Source of the DNA: Candidatus Vesicomyidisocius sp. Agig_15_S12
GTDB taxonomy: Bacteria > Pseudomonadota > Gammaproteobacteria > PS1 > Pseudothioglobaceae
Direction: 5' to 3'
Length of the DNA stretch: 64,000 nucleotides
Assembly (NCBI GenBank): GCA_021730225.1
Contig: CP072532.1
Coordinates: forward strand, 765,230 to 829,229
The notes beneath the pieces are model-generated. The model made no database searches, had not been told where the DNA came from, and was given only the letters and a program-made list of their open reading frames with translations. Every line of letters starts with the position of its first letter. The first letter of the stretch is position 1. Made by a program: the position numbers and the translations under genes. Positions 60,439 through 64,000 of this stretch are shown here, in pieces.

Positions 60439-61641
60439 TTATCTTTTATGATATGAATCAGCCAAATCATCCTCCAAACTCTCCGGTAAGAATGCTAAAA
60501 ATTTAACTAAAAATGTAACTATAATGATTGCTAAAGCAATACCGCCAATACCAAGAAATATTTCTGGCAATGAAACAAAATATTGAGCAATATCGCCATA
60601 ATCCCCTAAAACATCCTTGCCTGGAAATAACTCCATTGGATAAGCCTGACCACCAATAATAATAACGTATAACTGGACAAATCCACCAATAATAATTAAT
60701 ACAGAAGACAAACCTAACATTGAGCGATCTTCTCTAGTAATAGGATGATAAATCAATATCATTGGTACAATACCCCCCAAAATAATTTGACCATACCAAA
60801 ATAATTTTGTATAAATACCACCATCAAAAAGAATAAAGTTCTCAATACCGGTATTTTCTGCTAAATACGAATTACCCAAATGATATACCGCTACAAAATA
60901 CATAACTGCTGCAACAAACACACCCAAAAGATTTCTCAAACGATTTACTATAATATTTCCTAAAGGCCTGTTAGTCCACTTATAGCTCGCCATTAAGATC
61001 AGTATGAAAGATGCCAACCCAAATGAAAAAGACATAATAATAAACATAGGGGCCATAATAACAGCATCATAAGCTTGTCTAGCAACCAAAAATCCAAAAA
61101 TAGATCCTGTTCCTGTAGTTAAAATTAAACGCCAACTAAAAGCAACTAAACCCACTTTATGACTAAACTTATTCATGCGACGCTCAAACATCATCCATAA
61201 ATAAATAGCAACTACTACAAAGAAGCCGTTATATAAAATAATATTCCAAGCAAAAATTGATTTAAAATTATATTCAGTCATTGCAACAATCAAACGATCT
61301 ATACGACCTAAATCAAGAACTAATACCATTAACCCTCCGGCTAATAATGATAACGCAACTAAACCAGACAAACGTGATAATGGTTTATATAACTTCTTAT
61401 TAAACACAGAAGAAATTGAAGCCACGTTTAATGCACCACTCGCTGCTACTATCAAGAACAAGGCAAAAACATGTGGCATACCCCATACAATACGATTATT
61501 CATACCAGTCACAAAATGACCATGGTGCTCCACATAGTACACACTAACCAATGCAGCCAAAATTAAAATACCAAGTCCTGTAATTAAAGTATAAAAGCCT
61601 AGACTTTTTCCTTCAATTTGCTCAAAACGAATATTACTCAT
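60439..61641 (-). CDS. dsrP: DsrP, NrfD-like integral membrane subunit
   Basis: 400 residues, about ten transmembrane helices of the NrfD/PsrC family, with hydrophobic helices from about residue 15 through 390 and a conserved YxxGxx-type loop. It passes electrons between DsrJ/DsrO and the quinone pool. Follows dsrO by 25 bp, as in the known cluster. Confidence 0.93.
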   Translation of the reverse strand: MSNIRFEQIEGKSLGFYTLITGLGILILAALVSVYYVEHHGHFVTGMNNRIVWGMPHVFALFLIVAASGALNVASISSVFNKKLYKPLSRLSGLVALSLLAGGLMVLVLDLGRIDRLIVAMTEYNFKSIFAWNIILYNGFFVVVAIYLWMMFERRMNKFSHKVGLVAFSWRLILTTGTGSIFGFLVARQAYDAVIMAPMFIIMSFSFGLASFILILMASYKWTNRPLGNIIVNRLRNLLGVFVAAVMYFVAVYHLGNSYLAENTGIENFILFDGGIYTKLFWYGQIILGGIVPMILIYHPITREDRSMLGLSSVLIIIGGFVQLYVIIIGGQAYPMELFPGKDVLGDYGDIAQYFVSLPEIFLGIGGIALAIIIVTFLVKFLAFLPESLEDDLADSYHKR

Positions 61642-61666
61642 AAAATTCCAAAATTAAATTTATTAT

Positions 61667-62398
61667 TTAAATGCCACTATAACGTACACCAGTATTTAGA
61701 TTAAGATCTGCCCTGATTTGTGAAGATTGAACTATTCTCAAGGTTTGGTTTATTTGGCTTGATTCATCATACAAATTACCAAAAATAACAGCTTCGCTAT
61801 TAACACTCTCAACACAAGCAGGTGTTTCACCTTTGTCAACCCTGTGTACACACATCGTACAAGCTTCAACTGTGCCTTTACCCCGAGGCATATGTTCTTT
61901 CTGATTCTTTAATGTTTCATGTACAAATGAACGTGCGTCATATGGACAAGCCATCATACAATAACGACAACCAATACATAAATGCTTATCTACCAACACA
62001 ATTCCATCTTCACGTTTCATAGAAGCGTTTGTTGGACAAACATCAACACAAGGTGGTTCTTCACAATGCTGACACATAAGTGCAAGATTACTTACTTTAT
62101 TAGTCGTTTTATCTTTAACCTTTAGTTTTTTAATCCACCCTGGTTTTTGACTAGCTGTTGAGCGTATCTCAGCACCCCAACCTTGTTCTTGTTGACAAGC
62201 ATTAACCATGCCATCAATATCAGTCTCAGTTAGCTTATTGGTATCAATCAACAAGCCCCAACGCTTTTTATTAGTAACAGGTATTTCACTAACACTAGCA
62301 AATGTGGTAAGTGTAATACCACTAGCAACTATAACAACTCCTGTCGTTGTTACATTCATGATTTTAATAAAATCTCGACGATTTAATGTTTTATTCAT
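61667..62398 (-). CDS. dsrO: DsrO, periplasmic iron-sulfur protein
   Basis: 243 residues from the ATG 62398, which overlaps the dsrJ stop (ATGA); an ATG at 62431 is less likely because it would displace the Tat signal. Residues 6-12 (NRRDFIK) are a twin-arginine signal with a hydrophobic stretch to about 35. Cysteines: C68; C109/112/117/121; C141/144/147/151; C180/183/195. Of the four ferredoxin-like motifs the first keeps only its last Cys, and the fourth lacks its last (V199), so only three [4Fe-4S] clusters seem possible. It passes electrons between DsrJ and DsrP. Confidence 0.93.
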   Translation of the reverse strand: MNKTLNRRDFIKIMNVTTTGVVIVASGITLTTFASVSEIPVTNKKRWGLLIDTNKLTETDIDGMVNACQQEQGWGAEIRSTASQKPGWIKKLKVKDKTTNKVSNLALMCQHCEEPPCVDVCPTNASMKREDGIVLVDKHLCIGCRYCMMACPYDARSFVHETLKNQKEHMPRGKGTVEACTMCVHRVDKGETPACVESVNSEAVIFGNLYDESSQINQTLRIVQSSQIRADLNLNTGVRYSGI

Positions 62399-62778
62399 AA
62401 TAAACCTTCCCTTAGAGTCGTACGATGACAACTAAAACAATCAAAGCTGACACCGACCTTCTTATGACAATCTGAACAAAATTGACCTTTCTTATCAACC
62501 GAATAATATTGGTTATTTGTCTTATTTTTATTAGCATGACAAGACACACAACCTTTTAAAGAATAGTTATTTGTTCGTATACCTTTACGCAAGGTTTTAT
62601 CGCGTTTATGACGTAATAATTCAGGATGCATTTTTCGAATAATTGAAGGACTTTCATGAAATACTTTACCGGATGCCTTAATAGAACTAGCTTGCTCACC
62701 AAGATTAGCATATTCGTCAATATACGCAAATACACTACTTACCAACAAACTTAAAAAAACAACTAAAAAATGCTTCAT
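62395..62778 (-). CDS. dsrJ: DsrJ, triheme cytochrome c
   Basis: 127 residues with an N-terminal signal sequence (about 1-18). Heme motifs are C77-x2-C80-H81, C101-x2-C104-H105 and C114-x2-C117-H118. The block RKMHPELLRHKRD upstream is the family-typical region with axial ligands. No Cys outside the heme motifs exists. It is the periplasmic electron-transfer subunit of DsrMKJOP; dsrM and dsrK must lie beyond the window. Confidence 0.93.
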   Translation of the reverse strand: MKHFLVVFLSLLVSSVFAYIDEYANLGEQASSIKASGKVFHESPSIIRKMHPELLRHKRDKTLRKGIRTNNYSLKGCVSCHANKNKTNNQYYSVDKKGQFCSDCHKKVGVSFDCFSCHRTTLREGLL

Positions 62779-62807
62779 AATTTTTATCCAGCTTAGATTA
62801 AATCGAA

Positions 62808-64000
62808 CTACTCACCAAGACCCATTTGTATATAACCAGTCGGACAAACATCAGCACAAATATGACAACCAATACACTTATTATAATCAGTATCAACATA
62901 CCTACCTAACGTTGCTTTGTTTTTCTTAACTTTAAATACCGCATCTTGCGGACAATACATCACACAGTTATCACATTCAAAACATAATCCACAAGACATA
63001 CAACGGGCTGCTTCTTTTTGCGCTTCCTTTTCAGTATAACCAATTAAACGCTCATTAAAATTACCTAATACGTTATCAACATCCACTAATTTATGATTAC
63101 GTTGATTGTGTTGTTCATGATCAAAATGACCTAAAAACAATTCTGTATGTGGAATGATAGAAGCAAATGCCCGATCTTCATAATTATGCACGGCAAAATT
63201 AGCGCTATCTGTTGCAGTTGCAACATCAGAGCCTGACTTGTAAGACTCAGGAGCAAGATCCCATTCTTTTAATTTCTCCATTAAATCAAAATAACTAACG
63301 TCGACCTTAGGGCGAGTATGCTGCTCGGAACCTGAAAGATAATCACAGATACTTTCAGCAACAACTGATGCTTGACCAATGGCAGTTGTCAATAGGTGAG
63401 GACGAATCACATCACCACAAACAAAAAAACCTGGCTTATTGGGGACTTGATAGTTCTTATCTGCGTTAATAAATCCATGCTTATTAAAGAAAGAAATATC
63501 TATACCTTCAGAATCAACACCTTGACCAATTGCAGAAACAATTAATTCACACTCAATGTCAAACTCAGAACCTTTAATTTGGGTACTACCATCCTCTTCT
63601 AAACGAATCATGCGTAATGCAGTTGCACGACCATCTTTTCCTGTAATTACTTTAACAGGTTGTAATTGACCTTGAATTTCAACACCTTCACGAGTCGCAT
63701 CATCAATTTCTTCTTGTGCTGCCGGCATATTTCCAACAGTAGAACGTGTTGTTAATAATACGTCTGCACCTAAACGTTTAGATGTATCAACCACATCATG
63801 TGTTGTATCACTAAAAATGATACGTTCAGGACGATCTTTCTCAGCAGCGTTATTAATATTACCCAAACGACGTGCAACTGATACAACATCAATAGATGTA
63901 TCACCTCCTCCAATACAAATTACTTTACCTGTAATATGCCTTAAACGACCTTGATTATATGCTTCAAGAAAAGCAATACCAGAAACACAATTTGTTGCTT
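62808..64000 (-). CDS. dsrL: DsrL, NAD(P)H:acceptor iron-sulfur flavoprotein (5' end outside window)
   Basis: C-terminal 397 codons of DsrL; the frame is open to the window edge. A NAD(P)-binding GltD-like domain (GGGDTSIDVVSVARRLGN) and the second FAD motif (FVCGDVIRPHLLTTAIGQA) are followed by a C-terminal ferredoxin part with CMSCGLCFECDNCVMYCP and CIGCHICADVCP, that is two [4Fe-4S] clusters. DsrL in sulfur oxidisers couples DsrAB to NAD(P)H. It precedes dsrJ by 29 bp. Confidence 0.95.
   Translation of the reverse strand, partial: ATNCVSGIAFLEAYNQGRLRHITGKVICIGGGDTSIDVVSVARRLGNINNAAEKDRPERIIFSDTTHDVVDTSKRLGADVLLTTRSTVGNMPAAQEEIDDATREGVEIQGQLQPVKVITGKDGRATALRMIRLEEDGSTQIKGSEFDIECELIVSAIGQGVDSEGIDISFFNKHGFINADKNYQVPNKPGFFVCGDVIRPHLLTTAIGQASVVAESICDYLSGSEQHTRPKVDVSYFDLMEKLKEWDLAPESYKSGSDVATATDSANFAVHNYEDRAFASIIPHTELFLGHFDHEQHNQRNHKLVDVDNVLGNFNERLIGYTEKEAQKEAARCMSCGLCFECDNCVMYCPQDAVFKVKKNKATLGRYVDTDYNKCIGCHICADVCPTGYIQMGLGE

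Overview
The window is very AT-rich, densely coding on the minus strand, and carries the machinery of a reduced, autotrophic, sulfur-oxidising gammaproteobacterium. Pointers are the tail of a reverse-type dissimilatory sulfite reductase cluster (dsrL-J-O-P-N-R), an SQR-like flavoprotein, an ETHE1-type persulfide dioxygenase, several small cytochromes c, and gammaproteobacterial gene orders (clpP-clpX-lon, lpxK-ycaR-kdsB, tRNA-Thr next to tuf). Together with low GC and long stretches of apparently dead DNA between intact genes, this fits best the vesicomyid-clam symbionts (Candidatus Vesicomyosocius / Ruthia) or a close SUP05-clade relative. That identification is inference from gene content, not a database match.

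Layout. 1-5441: protein quality control (lon, cut by the window edge; clpX; clpP; tig). 5569-6620: two periplasmic cytochromes c. 6695-9761: engB and an AddB-like nuclease. 10108-11172: cca. 11173-12916: 1.7 kb without a convincing gene, holding a 9 x 14 bp tandem repeat and transcript-end hairpins. 12917-26706: one uninterrupted S10-spc-alpha ribosomal run, with rpsU appended to its end. 26794-28286: tuf and tRNA Thr, Gly and Tyr. 28382-29602: maeB, then 1.6 kb of empty DNA. 31178-35070: HIT protein, SQR-like protein, RutE-like nitroreductase and persulfide dioxygenase with small unknowns. 35394-38535: dapB, kdsA, trpC, OsmC-like. 38976-40363: a tRNA-Ser/thiG segment bracketed by a perfect 52-bp inverted repeat. 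40669-44088: bioF, bioH, purE, purK. 44096-47160: glutaredoxin, folD, kdsB, Trm112-like, lpxK. 47597-49508: lolC/E and lolD. 50054-53999: infA, tRNA-Leu, a Na+-pumping oxaloacetate decarboxylase (oadGAB) and panD. 54167-58291: metF, HTH protein, hemD, an unknown, a cation/Ca2+ antiporter, tsaE. 58697-64000: the dsr tail.

How it works together. Sulfide would be oxidised at the membrane and through reverse Dsr. DsrL links siroheme sulfite reductase to NAD(P)H, and DsrJOP connects the periplasm with the quinone pool. Electrons can pass to the cytochromes c. The Na+ decarboxylase and malic enzyme handle C4/C3 acids; BioF/BioH serve the biotin that OadA needs. Lipid A/KDO, lipoprotein export, purine, folate, heme, thiamine, lysine/peptidoglycan, tryptophan and pantothenate genes suggest a symbiont that still builds its own envelope and supplies cofactors and amino acids.

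The observations most worth a second look are the 52-bp inverted repeat around tRNA-Ser/thiG, the coordinated absence of exactly the ligands of one [4Fe-4S] cluster in DsrO, a DsrJ without a non-heme cysteine, an SQR-like protein lacking one expected redox cysteine, the erased HD site in Cca, and a tuf locus that merges the tufB and tufA neighbourhoods.
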